This document shows, one piece after another, positions 9,498 to 17,306 of a stretch of DNA of 64,000 nucleotides. The stretch is from Actinokineospora sp. NBRC 105648 (GTDB lineage Bacteria; Actinomycetota; Actinomycetes; Mycobacteriales; Pseudonocardiaceae). The notes beneath the pieces are model-generated. The model did not search any database, was not told where the DNA came from, and worked only from the letters and a program-made list of their open reading frames with translations. The position numbers and the translations under genes are program-made. The DNA lies in contig NZ_BSTR01000011.1 in the NCBI RefSeq assembly GCF_030269645.1, forward strand, positions 1-64,000, given 5' to 3'. Position 1 is the first letter of the stretch. The number at the start of each line of letters is the position of its first letter.

Positions 9498-9836
9498 TCA
9501 GCCGAACAGCACGCCGACGATGAACACCAACGCGTCCCACGCGGCGACCACCACGCCCAACAAGATGAGGGCCGCGAGTATGCCCGCGGTGAGCCGGTGG
9601 TGCCCGCCCAGCCGGTTGGCCGACTCGGCGAAGTCGCGGACCTGGCCCAGGTAGCCCTCGACGGTGTAGCTGGGCGCCACCTGCTCGACCCGGTCGAGGT
9701 GCTCGGCGAACGCCTTGGCCTCCGGGTCGGCCGGGTCCAGGCCGATCAGGTCGTCGGCGAAGCGGTCCTTGGGTGGCTGGGGGGCCGTCGGGCGCGCGTC
9801 GTCGTCAGAGCCCCCGTAGGTCCCAGTCGTGCCCAT
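9498..9836 (-). CDS. Small membrane protein of unknown function
   Basis: A 112-aa protein not recognised by family. A polar N-terminal part (residues 1-75, rich in Asp/Pro, with GLDPADPEAKAFAEHLDRVEQ) is followed by a hydrophobic C-terminal hairpin (about 80-112) that probably spans the membrane. A TACCGT hexamer lies exactly 6 nt before the ATG, suggesting a leaderless transcript, divergent from the LigD-like gene. It may be co-transcribed with msrB. Confidence 0.65.
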   Translation of the reverse strand: MGTTGTYGGSDDDARPTAPQPPKDRFADDLIGLDPADPEAKAFAEHLDRVEQVAPSYTVEGYLGQVRDFAESANRLGGHHRLTAGILAALILLGVVVAAWDALVFIVGVLFG

Positions 9837-9842
9837 GACACC

Positions 9843-9848
9843 ACGGTA
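9843..9848 (-). promoter_or_regulatory. Putative -10 box, leaderless promoter of small membrane protein
   Basis: On the minus strand TACCGT (TAnnnT) is followed after 6 nt by the ATG at 9836. No ribosome site is present, as expected for leaderless mRNAs of actinobacteria. Confidence 0.5.
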
Positions 9849-9915
9849 GCCTGCCCGGCCCCGGAAATGGACCCGCCGGGGGCGTGGATCACGCGCGTGC
9901 GGTGGGGCCCGGCCG

Positions 9916-9921
9916 TAGGCT
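9916..9921 (+). promoter_or_regulatory. Putative -10 box, leaderless promoter of LigD-like gene
   Basis: TAGGCT lies 6 nt before the ATG at 9928, with no ribosome site between. Together with the opposing box at 9843 it forms a compact divergent promoter. Confidence 0.5.
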
Positions 9922-9927
9922 GGCGCC

Positions 9928-10971
9928 ATGGCACCAGCGGTGGAGATCGAGGTCGGCGGCCGGACCGTGCGAGTGTCCAATCCGGACAAGCCGTACTTCG
10001 CCGACCTCGGCTTGGTCAAGCGGCAGATCGTCGAGTACTTCCTGGCCGTGGGCCCGGGCATCCTCGGCGCGCTGCGCGAGCGCCCCACCACCCTCGAGCG
10101 CTGGCCGGGCGGGGTGTTCGAGGGCGCCAAGCTCTCCACCCGCGGCGACCACACCGGTGACGCGTTCTACCAGAAGCGGGTCCCCAAGGGCGCCCCCGAC
10201 TACGTCGAGACCGCGCGCATCACCTTCCCCAGCGGGCGCCCGGCCGACGAGGTGTGCCCGACCGAGCTGGCGGTGGTGGCCTGGGCGGCCAACCTGGGCA
10301 CGCTCACCTTCCACCCGTGGCCGGTCACCCGAGCCGACGTCGACCACCCCGACCAGCTGCGCGTCGACCTCGACCCGCAGCCCGGCACCGACTTCGCCGA
10401 CGCGGTCGCGGTGGCGCTGGAGGCCAGGGCCCTGCTCGACTCGCTGGGCATGGCCGCGTTCCCGAAGACCTCCGGCGGCCGCGGCGTGCACCTGTACGTG
10501 CCGATCGAGCCGCGCTGGACCTTCGTCGAGGCCCGCCGCGCGCTGATCGCCCTGGGCCGCGAGCTGGAGCGGCGGCTGCCGGACAAGGTGACGGTGAGCT
10601 GGTGGAAGGAGGAGCGCGGCAGCCGGATCTTCGTCGACTACAACCAGATGGCCCGCGACCGGACGATCGCCTCGGCGTACTCGGTCCGCCCCACCCCGCG
10701 CGCGCAGGTGTCGGCGCCGGTGACCTGGGACGAGCTGCCCGACGTGCGCCCGGAGGACTTCACCGTGCTCACGATGCCCGCCCGCTTCGCCGCCGTCGGC
10801 GACCTGCACGCGGGAGTGGCCGAGCGCGCGTACTCGCTGGAACCGCTGATGGAGCTCGTCGAGCGGCACGAGCGCGACGACGACCTGGGCGACCTGCCCT
10901 ACCCGCCGGACTACCCGAAGATGCCCGGGGAGCCCAAGCGCGTCCAGCCGTCCAAGGCGCGCAACGACTGA
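9928..10971 (+). CDS. NHEJ DNA primase/polymerase (LigD PolDom-type, stand-alone)
   Basis: A 347-aa protein corresponding to the polymerase domain of the end-joining ligase LigD, an archaeo-eukaryotic-primase-type enzyme that fills gaps at broken ends together with Ku. The metal-binding DLDPQPG motif (about 147-153), SGGRGVHLYVPI and the later IFVDYNQMARDRTIASAYSVR strand are present. It has no ligase or phosphoesterase domain, as is common in actinobacteria where PolDom, ligase and Ku are separate genes. A stand-alone ATP-dependent ligase lies 5 kb away. No Ku gene is in the window. Template use is unknown. Confidence 0.9.
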   Translation: MAPAVEIEVGGRTVRVSNPDKPYFADLGLVKRQIVEYFLAVGPGILGALRERPTTLERWPGGVFEGAKLSTRGDHTGDAFYQKRVPKGAPDYVETARITFPSGRPADEVCPTELAVVAWAANLGTLTFHPWPVTRADVDHPDQLRVDLDPQPGTDFADAVAVALEARALLDSLGMAAFPKTSGGRGVHLYVPIEPRWTFVEARRALIALGRELERRLPDKVTVSWWKEERGSRIFVDYNQMARDRTIASAYSVRPTPRAQVSAPVTWDELPDVRPEDFTVLTMPARFAAVGDLHAGVAERAYSLEPLMELVERHERDDDLGDLPYPPDYPKMPGEPKRVQPSKARND

Positions 10972-11220
10972 GCCGGCCGATCGGCTGAGCACGTCGGTGC
11001 TGGAGCGCCACCCGACGTGGACGCTCCACTGTGCCGTGTCAACCCGCCACCGCGCCCGCTCCGGCGCGCCGGAAGCCCCGCACGATACGGGGAATGTCGC
11101 TGGTACGCACGAACGTTGCTCCGTCCGGTTGACGCGCGCGGTGGACCTGTCTCGACCCGCGAAAACGTCAGTCCGAGGATTTACACTGCCGGAACGGGAA
11201 ACAGGGAAGGGGAACCAGCA

Positions 11221-11415
11221 ATGTCGGACACATACCTCGTCCGCTACGTCGGCGGCCCCCTCGACGGCCGGGTGGACACGGTGGACGGCGTGCTCGCCGA
11301 TCCGCGCTCCACAGTGACCCACGTGCACCTGCACGGTGGCCCCAAGATCGTGCACCACTACGACCTGCAGTACGCCCTCGAGTACGGCTGCGAGTACCGG
11401 CTGCGCGAGGACTAG
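11221..11415 (+). CDS. Small protein of unknown function
   Basis: A 64-aa protein, MSDTYLVRYVGGPLDGRVDT onward, His-rich in the middle (HVHLHGGPKIVHHYDLQY) and ending EYRLRED. The ATG follows gggaaggggaaccagca, a credible ribosome site, and the frame has strong third-position GC bias, so it is probably real. No family recognised. Its TAG stop shares a CTAG palindrome with the stop of the opposing gene. Confidence 0.65.
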   Translation: MSDTYLVRYVGGPLDGRVDTVDGVLADPRSTVTHVHLHGGPKIVHHYDLQYALEYGCEYRLRED

Positions 11416-11621
11416 TCGCGCTCCGGCGACGGCCCGCCGATGATCAGCACGCAGAGCGCGCACCGCGGCCCCCCGTCCTCCACACCCGCCAGGTCCGGCG
11501 GCGCCGCGTGCGTGCAGGACGCGCGGTAGTGCCGGTGGGCCAGCCGGGACCCGGCCGCCATCGGGAAGGCGTGCAGCACGCCGTCATAGCAGCTGCGCCA
11601 CCACAGGTACCGAGCGCTCAC
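11412..11621 (-). CDS. Small Cys/His-containing protein
   Basis: A 69-aa protein starting at a GTG (VSARYLWWRSCYDGVLHAFP). It contains spaced Cys and His (C..HRHYRASCTHAAPP..RCALCVLIIGG) that resemble short zinc-binding-like proteins frequent in Pseudonocardiales; function unknown. No convincing ribosome site precedes the start, and the frame is open further upstream to 11693, so the start is uncertain. Confidence 0.5.
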   Translation of the reverse strand: MSARYLWWRSCYDGVLHAFPMAAGSRLAHRHYRASCTHAAPPDLAGVEDGGPRCALCVLIIGGPSPERD

Positions 11622-11733
11622 GGTCGCCAAAGCTAGGTCGAGAGCCCCCGGCGGGCATCCGCAGTCGCCCGAAGGGGTGACTGTCGGTGCCACCCGGCAG
11701 ACTACGGCCGATCATGATCGGGAGGAGCCACCG

Positions 11734-12369
11734 ATGGCGAAGGCACTGACGGCAGACGACCTCGACCGGTTGCGAGCCGCCCTCGCGGCAGGCAAGCCAA
11801 CACCGGTCTGGTTCACCGACGAGGCGGTCGGGGTCACCAGCGGCGGCCAGGCGAAGGTGGTCGCCTTCGACGAACCAGCCGAGGGCGACTTCATCCAGGT
11901 CCGCCCCACCGGCTCCCGGGACGTGCTGTCCTTCTCCCCGGCCGAGCTGACCGTGGCGAAGCCACCACCCAAGCCGAAGCCCGCGTACGTCCCGGAGCCG
12001 GAGCCGGAGCCTGCGGCACCGGAACCCACCGAGCCCGAGGTCGTGGTGGGCATCGAACCCGGAGCCCCGGAACGACCGAAGGCACGCCCCACCCCACGCA
12101 GGCGCGAACCGGCCGAGGTGACGGTGACCCTGCACTCGACCCCGGAGGGCGAGTGGACCGTGGATGTTTTGGTGGGCAAGAAACGCACCGTCCGCTGGAC
12201 CCCAGTCCCAGCGGGCGACATCGCCCGCGCGGCCCGCTCCCTGCCACCGGCGGTCGGCGAGGCCATCGGCGCTTCCCTGGAAGCGTCCAAACAACGCCAA
12301 CTGAAGCGAGTCGAACAGCTGAAGGCGGAACTGGAAGCCGCGCAACGAGCACTACGCGAACTGGGCTAG
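11734..12369 (+). CDS. Conserved actinobacterial protein of unknown function (DUF6319-like)
   Basis: A 211-aa cytoplasmic protein in three parts: an N-terminal domain (1-75, LTADDLDRLRAALAAGKPTPVWFTDEAVGV ... FIQVRPTGSRDVLSFSPAEL), a Pro/Glu linker (80-125), and a C-terminal helical part (about 140-211) ending in a charged coiled coil (KQRQLKRVEQLKAELEAAQRAL). The organisation resembles the family I remember as DUF6319, unverified. The ATG at 11734 is fixed by a gggaggag ribosome site. The coiled coil suggests self-association; no function can be assigned. Confidence 0.7.
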   Translation: MAKALTADDLDRLRAALAAGKPTPVWFTDEAVGVTSGGQAKVVAFDEPAEGDFIQVRPTGSRDVLSFSPAELTVAKPPPKPKPAYVPEPEPEPAAPEPTEPEVVVGIEPGAPERPKARPTPRRREPAEVTVTLHSTPEGEWTVDVLVGKKRTVRWTPVPAGDIARAARSLPPAVGEAIGASLEASKQRQLKRVEQLKAELEAAQRALRELG

Positions 12370-12642
12370 AACGAGCGCTGCGAGACCGGGCGAGAACGAG
12401 CACGACGAGAACTGGGCGAACGAGCACGAAGAGAACCGAGCTGGAAGCCAAGGCCCGCTGGGGAATCCCGCTCCCGCCACACCGCAACCGGGTCCCAAGC
12501 CGCGAAGGGACCTGGGCCCAACCCCAACCGAAGCAAACTCCCGCCCCTCGCTGGAACCGCCGACACCGCAATGGATCGGCGCTCCAACCCAACCGCAGCG
12601 GAGAGGCCACCCACGCTGATGCCGCAGCTGAAGGCCGCTGCC

Positions 12643-12900
12643 GCTGGTACGCAACGCCCGCCAGGAGCGGCGCGGAGTGGCTGCCGCGCTGTTACCGCAG
12701 CCGAAGGCCGCCCCGCTGATATGCAACGCCCGCTAGGAGCGGAGAGGCCGCTCCGCTGGTACCGCAGCCGGAAGCCGCCCCCGCTGGTACGCAACGGCCG
12801 CTAGGAGCGGAGAGGCTGCCTCGCTGATGCCGCAGCCGGAGGTCGCCCCCGCTGGTACGCAACGGCCGCTAGGAGCGGAGCGGAGAGCCCGCCCCCACCA
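12643..12900. repeat. Approximately 70-bp degenerate tandem repeats leading into hairpin element A
   Basis: Copies of a unit built on gctggtacgcaacggccgct followed by aggagcggagagg recur at about 12646, 12716, 12784 and 12853. Related fragments (gctggtaccg, ccgcagcggataggcc) also precede hairpin elements B, C and D. The rest of the 12370-13227 gap holds no credible gene. Confidence 0.75.
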
Positions 12901-12951
12901 GCCCGCAGCGGTGAGGCCGACCGCGCTGGTACCGCCGGCCCCGCTACGGAT

Positions 12952-13091
12952 GCTCGATCTAGTGGACTCGCTTCGTGTGGGGGGAGAGCACCGCTAAACT
13001 TGCCGGTGGTGGGGAATGCCCTTCACCCGCCCTTTTTTCACCACCGCGGTGCTCTAGGGGCCCCGCGCGAAGTGAGTTCACTAGATCGAGC
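12952..13091 (+). repeat. Hairpin repeat element, copy A
   Basis: A long inverted repeat bounded by gctcgat and atcgagc. The outer arm gctcgatctagtggactcgc is pairable with the right arm ending ttcactagatcgagc, and an inner stem gagcaccgc/gcggtgctc encloses a conserved core (ctaaacttgcc ... gcccttcacccgccc). Differences between the arms are G.T compatible. Nearly identical to copies B (51214) and C (54950); related to D and E. Confidence 0.85.
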
Positions 13092-13227
13092 CCCCGCTCT
13101 TACCTGGGCAACGAAGACGGCAACCCCCGACGCACGTCCTCGAGCCCATACTCGCAACTCGCGCAACGAAGACGGCAGCGCTCAAGCGAGTCCTAGACGC
13201 AGCCCAGGCAAAGAAGCGGCAGGCAAC

Positions 13228-14760
13228 TCAAGGCGGGCAGACAGTCCCGTCCCGAGGTACCTTCCCCTCCACCAAGAACCCCACCCCAGCATCCGTGGCA
13301 CAAGACGAGAACCCCAACGCCCCGTGCCCAGCCCCCTGCCACGTCACCAGCGCAGCCGTGACCAACTGGCTGGCCGCGTGCTCAGTCCCGCTCAACGGCG
13401 TCACCGGATCGGTCGCGGTTCCCAGCACCACGATCGGCGGCGCCGTCGGGGCCGTGGGCGCGGGTACCGGCTGTGAGGGCACCGGCCACGGGCTGCACAC
13501 CGCGAGCCACTCCGACACCAGGGCGCCGAAGATCGGGTAGCGGGTGTTCCAGCTCTTGGCCGCGCCGGTCATCGCCTCGGTGGACAGTCGGGACTTGGTG
13601 TCGTTGCAGCGGGTCACCAGGGTGACGTCGAAGGTGGCGGGCAGGCCCGCGTGCTCCTGGATGACCGGCGCCACCAGCGCCGCCAGGCCGTCCGGGGTGC
13701 CGCCGCGGGCGTCGGCCAGTGCCTTGGACAGCGCGGGCCACGCCTTGCGGTCGCCGAGTCCGGCGTAGACCGCGCGCAGCACGACGCCGGGGTTGAGTTC
13801 GATGTCGGTGGCGGTGACCAGCGGCTCAGTGGCTGCCCGGGCCAGCACCTCGGTGAGCGCCTGGCGGGCGTTGGCGCCCAGCTCGCAGGCGCGTTTCGCG
13901 CAGTCGTCGGCGAACGCGGCGTAGGTCGCGTCGGCGCCTGCCGCCACGCCTTCCAGGGCTACGGCGGCGTCCTGGTTCGGGTCGGGGAGGCCGTCGAGGA
14001 CCATCCGGCCCACGGTGCTCGGGTAGCGCTCGGCGTACACCGACAGAACCCGCGAGCCCTCGCCGTGGCCGATCGCGTGCAGTCGGTCGACGCCCAGGGC
14101 GATCCGGACCGCCTCGGCGTCGCCCGCGGTGCGCCAGGTGTCGATCGCGGGCAGCCGGGTCTCCAGCGTGATCGAGCACTGCTGGCCCGCGGTGCGCGCC
14201 TGGTCGACCAGGCCCTCGACGTCCAGCTCGCGCGGGTCGGTGTCGACGATGGCCGAGCGGACCTCGTCGGGCAGGCAGCGGACCGAGTCCAGGTTGCCGG
14301 TGCCGCGCCGGTCGAGGCCGATCAGGGAGAACTTGGTCAGCAGGTCAGCGGGCAGGCTCGCGGCCAGCTGCCCGGCGTAGGCGGTCCCCGGGATCCCGTC
14401 GATGTCGTTCACGACGAGGACGGGGATCGGACCGGTACCGATCCGGACCAGCTGGATGGGCACGGTGCCGCGGCCCGGGGTGTACGGGGAGTCCAGCACG
14501 CCCCGCACCCGGCCGCAGTCGACCTTGGTGCCCGCCGGGGTGACCACGCGTTCGGCGACCTCGGGGCCGCACGGCGCCCAGCGGATCGCGGAGCTGGTCG
14601 GCTCGGTGAGCGGGGGGACCGGGGCGGCGGTGGGCTGGCCGCTGGTCGAGGGAGGCGTGCCACCGTCGTTGACGACGATGCCCGGTCGGGCGGAAGGGCC
14701 TGCGGTGCAGGCGGTGAGCAGGGCCAGCGGTACCAGCCAGGTACCGCGTCCGAACCTCAC
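13228..14760 (-). CDS. Secreted lipoprotein alpha/beta hydrolase (TAP-like) lacking the nucleophile serine
   Basis: A 510-aa exported lipoprotein: a short hydrophobic signal ends in the lipobox LLTAC, followed by a Pro/Thr-rich linker. The rest follows the tripeptidyl-aminopeptidase-like alpha/beta hydrolase family, with IGLDRRGTGNLDSVRC, YAERYPSTVGRMVLDGLPDP, the acid residue in GTATDPVTPLSG and the base in WQGAGHGALG. The nucleophile elbow, normally GxSxG, reads GHGEG, so Gly (residue about 233, codon at 14062-14064) replaces the catalytic Ser. It may be a pseudoenzyme. The GTG at 14760 is supported by a gagagga ribosome site; an upstream ATG at 14802 is less likely. Confidence 0.85.
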   Translation of the reverse strand: MRFGRGTWLVPLALLTACTAGPSARPGIVVNDGGTPPSTSGQPTAAPVPPLTEPTSSAIRWAPCGPEVAERVVTPAGTKVDCGRVRGVLDSPYTPGRGTVPIQLVRIGTGPIPVLVVNDIDGIPGTAYAGQLAASLPADLLTKFSLIGLDRRGTGNLDSVRCLPDEVRSAIVDTDPRELDVEGLVDQARTAGQQCSITLETRLPAIDTWRTAGDAEAVRIALGVDRLHAIGHGEGSRVLSVYAERYPSTVGRMVLDGLPDPNQDAAVALEGVAAGADATYAAFADDCAKRACELGANARQALTEVLARAATEPLVTATDIELNPGVVLRAVYAGLGDRKAWPALSKALADARGGTPDGLAALVAPVIQEHAGLPATFDVTLVTRCNDTKSRLSTEAMTGAAKSWNTRYPIFGALVSEWLAVCSPWPVPSQPVPAPTAPTAPPIVVLGTATDPVTPLSGTEHAASQLVTAALVTWQGAGHGALGFSSCATDAGVGFLVEGKVPRDGTVCPP

Positions 14761-15340
14761 TCTTGCGCCGTCCTCTCGGTGGTTTCCTGGTGAGCTTCGC
14801 ATGGGTGTTGTGATGACTCGGTGTGTTCTCTTCGTGTTTCTGGTCCCCGTGGGCCCTGTCTCATGAGTTCTCTCGCCTGGGGTCCCATGAGTTCTCTCGC
14901 CCGGGGTCCTGTATCCCCTACGCCAAGTGTGACTACGGGCTGAGGTGGTGTGTCAAGGCGGGAAAGATGCCTTGACACACCACCTCAGCCCGTGTTTTGG
15001 CTGCGTATGGGATGCAGGGGGCGGGGTGGTCTGCGGGGTGGGGTGTGGGGGGCTGTGCCGGTTGGGGAGGGGGATGGGGATGCCTGTGGAGGTTGGGCCT
15101 TGAGGTCTGGGAGGGCGGAGGCTGGGTGGGCGAGTGTGGACAGTGGCTGGGGGGCTGGGTAGGTGGGCAGGTGGGCAGTAGCGGGTGATGGGGGGCGGGG
15201 TAAGTGGTGGGGGCGGGGGTAATGCGTGGGGGGAAATCACGTGTGCCGGGTACGGTGCGGCGGTGGTCGTGGTGCGAGTGGATCGGGCGGGGCGGGCGGC
15301 TGGGGCCTGGTGGGGTGGGGTGACGGCCGGGGTTCCGCGC
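14761..15340. other. Intergenic region with direct repeat, inverted repeat and G-runs
   Basis: About 580 bp between divergent genes. It holds two copies of catgagttctctcgccYggg (about 14863-14909), the perfect inverted repeat at 14936-14992, and a G-rich run around 15188-15219 (G-tracts of 4-6 separated by short spacers) that could form a G-quadruplex on the plus strand. No gene recognised. Confidence 0.6.
14936..14992. terminator. Perfect 24-bp inverted repeat (hairpin, bidirectional terminator-like)
   Basis: A perfect 24-bp stem (left arm 14936-14959, right arm 14969-14992) encloses the 9-nt loop gggaaagat and is followed by tgttttgg. The position between divergent genes is odd for a terminator, so another role such as a protein-binding or mobile-element remnant is possible. 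Confidence 0.6.
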
Positions 15341-16177
15341 ATGGTCGGGGCTATCCCGCCGACCGCTCAGGTGTTGATCGGGATCGTCAGCGTGCAGGTT
15401 GGGGCGGCGCTGGCGAAGCAACTGTTCTCCACCGCCGGTGCGGCTGGGACGGTGACGTTGCGGTTGGTGTTCGCCGCGCTGATCTTGGTTCTGGTGTGGC
15501 GTCCGTCGTTGCGGGTTGATCGGCGGGCGTTGCCGGTGATCCTGGGGTACGGCGTTGTGCTCGGGGTGATGAACCTGTGCTTCTACCTGGCCATCGAGCG
15601 GATTCCGCTGGGTATCGCGGTGACCGTGGAGTTCCTGGGGCCGTTGGCGGTCGCGTTGGTGGGGTCCCGCCGGTGGCTCGATGGGCTCTGGGCGTTGCTC
15701 GCCGCCGCTGGCGTGGTGTTGTTGTCGCAGTCCGGTGGGTCGGTGTCGGTGGTCGGGCTGCTGTTGGCGTTGGCCGCCGGGGTGTGTTGGGCGGGTTACA
15801 TCCTGTTGAGCGCGGCCCTCGGCTCGCGGACCTCCGACGGTTCCGGGCTTGCCCTGGCGACCGTGGTGGCGGGCTTGTTGATCACGCCGTTCGGGGTGGT
15901 CGGGGCTGGGGTGGACCTGTTGCAGCCCTGGGTTTTGGCGGTGGGGGCCGGGGTGGCGTTGATGTCCTCGGTGATCCCGTACTCGCTGGAGCTCGAGGCC
16001 CTGCGGAAGATCCCGCCGAGGGTGTTCGGGGTGTTGATGAGCATGGAGCCCGCTGTTGCCGCGCTCGCGGGGTTGGTGGTGCTCCACGAGGCGTTGCGGC
16101 CGTTGCAGTGGGTGGCTATTTGCTGTGTGGTCGCCGCTTCGGCTGGGGCGACGCGGTACGCGAAGCCGCAGCCCTAG
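15341..16177 (+). CDS. EamA/RhtA-type membrane transporter
   Basis: A 278-aa inner-membrane protein of the drug/metabolite transporter superfamily with ten predicted transmembrane helices in two EamA repeats. It is closest to RhtA-like exporters of amino acids such as threonine/homoserine (NLCFYLAIERIPLGIAVTVEFLGPLAVAL and LEALRKIPPRVFGVLMSMEPAVAALAGLVVLHEAL). The ATG at 15341 starts a normal-length protein; a GTG at 15272 would add 23 residues without homology. The stop overlaps that of the opposing ligase gene in CTAG. Substrate unknown. Confidence 0.85.
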   Translation: MVGAIPPTAQVLIGIVSVQVGAALAKQLFSTAGAAGTVTLRLVFAALILVLVWRPSLRVDRRALPVILGYGVVLGVMNLCFYLAIERIPLGIAVTVEFLGPLAVALVGSRRWLDGLWALLAAAGVVLLSQSGGSVSVVGLLLALAAGVCWAGYILLSAALGSRTSDGSGLALATVVAGLLITPFGVVGAGVDLLQPWVLAVGAGVALMSSVIPYSLELEALRKIPPRVFGVLMSMEPAVAALAGLVVLHEALRPLQWVAICCVVAASAGATRYAKPQP

Positions 16178-17265
16178 CGTGCCTTGACCTCGCCGCGCAG
16201 GACGGAGTCCAGGTCGTAGCGGGCCGGTTCCTCCAGCTGCTCGTAGGTGCACGAGGTGGGCTCGCGGTCGGGGCGCCAGCGCTGGAACTGGGCGGTGTGC
16301 CGGAATCGGCTCGGGTAGCCGCCCTCGGTGTGCTCGTAGGCGACCTCGACGACGCGTTCCAGGCGGAGGGGGACCCATGGTTGCTCGGTGGTGCGCCAGC
16401 GGCTGATGGAGCCGGGCATGCGGGCGATGTCGTGCTCCTTGCTCGCCCACGGGTGCTCGTCGGCGCCGTTGACCATCAGCTCGGCCAGTTCCTCGGCGAG
16501 CTCTCGGCGGCGGGCGACGGTGAAGGAGCCGACCACGCCGACGTGGTTGAGGGAGCCGGTGTGGTCGTAGAGGCCGAGCATGAGGGAGCCGATGGCCTCG
16601 CCGGGCACCGAGTCCTTGTGCCAGCGCAGGCCCGCGACCACGCAGTCCGCCGTGCGGGAGTGCTTGAACTTGAGCATGGTCCGCTTGTTCGGCGTGTACG
16701 GGCCGTCGGCGGGCTTGCCCATCACGCCGTCGAGGCCCGCGCCCTCGAAGATGGTGAACCACTGCCTGGCCAGGTCGGCGTCGGTGGTCGCCGGGGTCAG
16801 GTGGACCGAGTCGGTGGTGGTGAGCACGTCCTCCAGCCGCCGCCTGCGGTCGACGCCGGGGGTGTCGAGCAGCAGGTCGTCGCCGAGGGCGAGCAGGTCG
16901 AAGGTGATGAACCGGGACGGGGTCTTCTCCGCCAGCATGTTCACCCGGCTCGCGGCGGGGTGGATGCGCTCGGACAGGGCGTCGAAGTCGAGCCTGCCGT
17001 CGAGGTCGACGACCAGTTCGCCGTCCACCACCACCCGGTCGGGCAGGGCGTCGAGCAGCGCGGCGGCGGCCTCGGGGAAGTAGCGGTTGAGCGGCTTGCC
17101 CGACCGCGACTGCAGCGTCACCTCGGTGCCGTCGCGGAAGACCAGGCAGCGGAAGCCATCCCACTTGGGCTCGAACACCAGGCCGGAGCCGTCCGGGATG
17201 GACTTCGCGGGCTTGGCGAGCATCGGTTGGACCGGCGGGGTCAGCGGAAGCGCCACGGACCACAT
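16174..17265 (-). CDS. ligC: ATP-dependent DNA ligase (LigC/LigD ligase-domain type)
   Basis: A 363-aa ligase that seals nicks using ATP. The adenylation motif EPKWDGFRC gives the AMP-accepting Lys34. Motifs III (FDLLAL), IV (EGLDGVMGK-type EGAGLDGVMGKPADG) and V (MLKFKHSRTADCVV) follow, with an OB-fold to the C terminus (EVAYEHTEGGYPSRFRHTAQFQRWRPDREP). Length and sequence fit mycobacterial LigC or the LigD ligase domain. The ATG at 17265 has a gaagagg ribosome site. With the PolDom-type protein at 9928 it supplies a split end-joining activity, although the genes are not in one operon and no Ku gene is nearby. Confidence 0.9.
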   Translation of the reverse strand: MWSVALPLTPPVQPMLAKPAKSIPDGSGLVFEPKWDGFRCLVFRDGTEVTLQSRSGKPLNRYFPEAAAALLDALPDRVVVDGELVVDLDGRLDFDALSERIHPAASRVNMLAEKTPSRFITFDLLALGDDLLLDTPGVDRRRRLEDVLTTTDSVHLTPATTDADLARQWFTIFEGAGLDGVMGKPADGPYTPNKRTMLKFKHSRTADCVVAGLRWHKDSVPGEAIGSLMLGLYDHTGSLNHVGVVGSFTVARRRELAEELAELMVNGADEHPWASKEHDIARMPGSISRWRTTEQPWVPLRLERVVEVAYEHTEGGYPSRFRHTAQFQRWRPDREPTSCTYEQLEEPARYDLDSVLRGEVKAR

Positions 17266-17306
17266 ACTGCCTCTTCAGCGCCCTGCGCGCCGGCTTCCGG
17301 ACGGGA

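Noticed and set aside
12952-13091. Rho-independent terminator as sole explanation of hairpin copies
   Set aside because: The elements have a conserved core and flanks beyond the stem, and copy B lies between divergent genes, so simple termination does not explain the family.
14933-17263. 776-aa minus-strand open frame
   Set aside because: It is out of frame with the ligase gene and runs antisense through the EamA transporter gene; composition is Arg/Pro/His-rich as expected for a GC-rich shadow.
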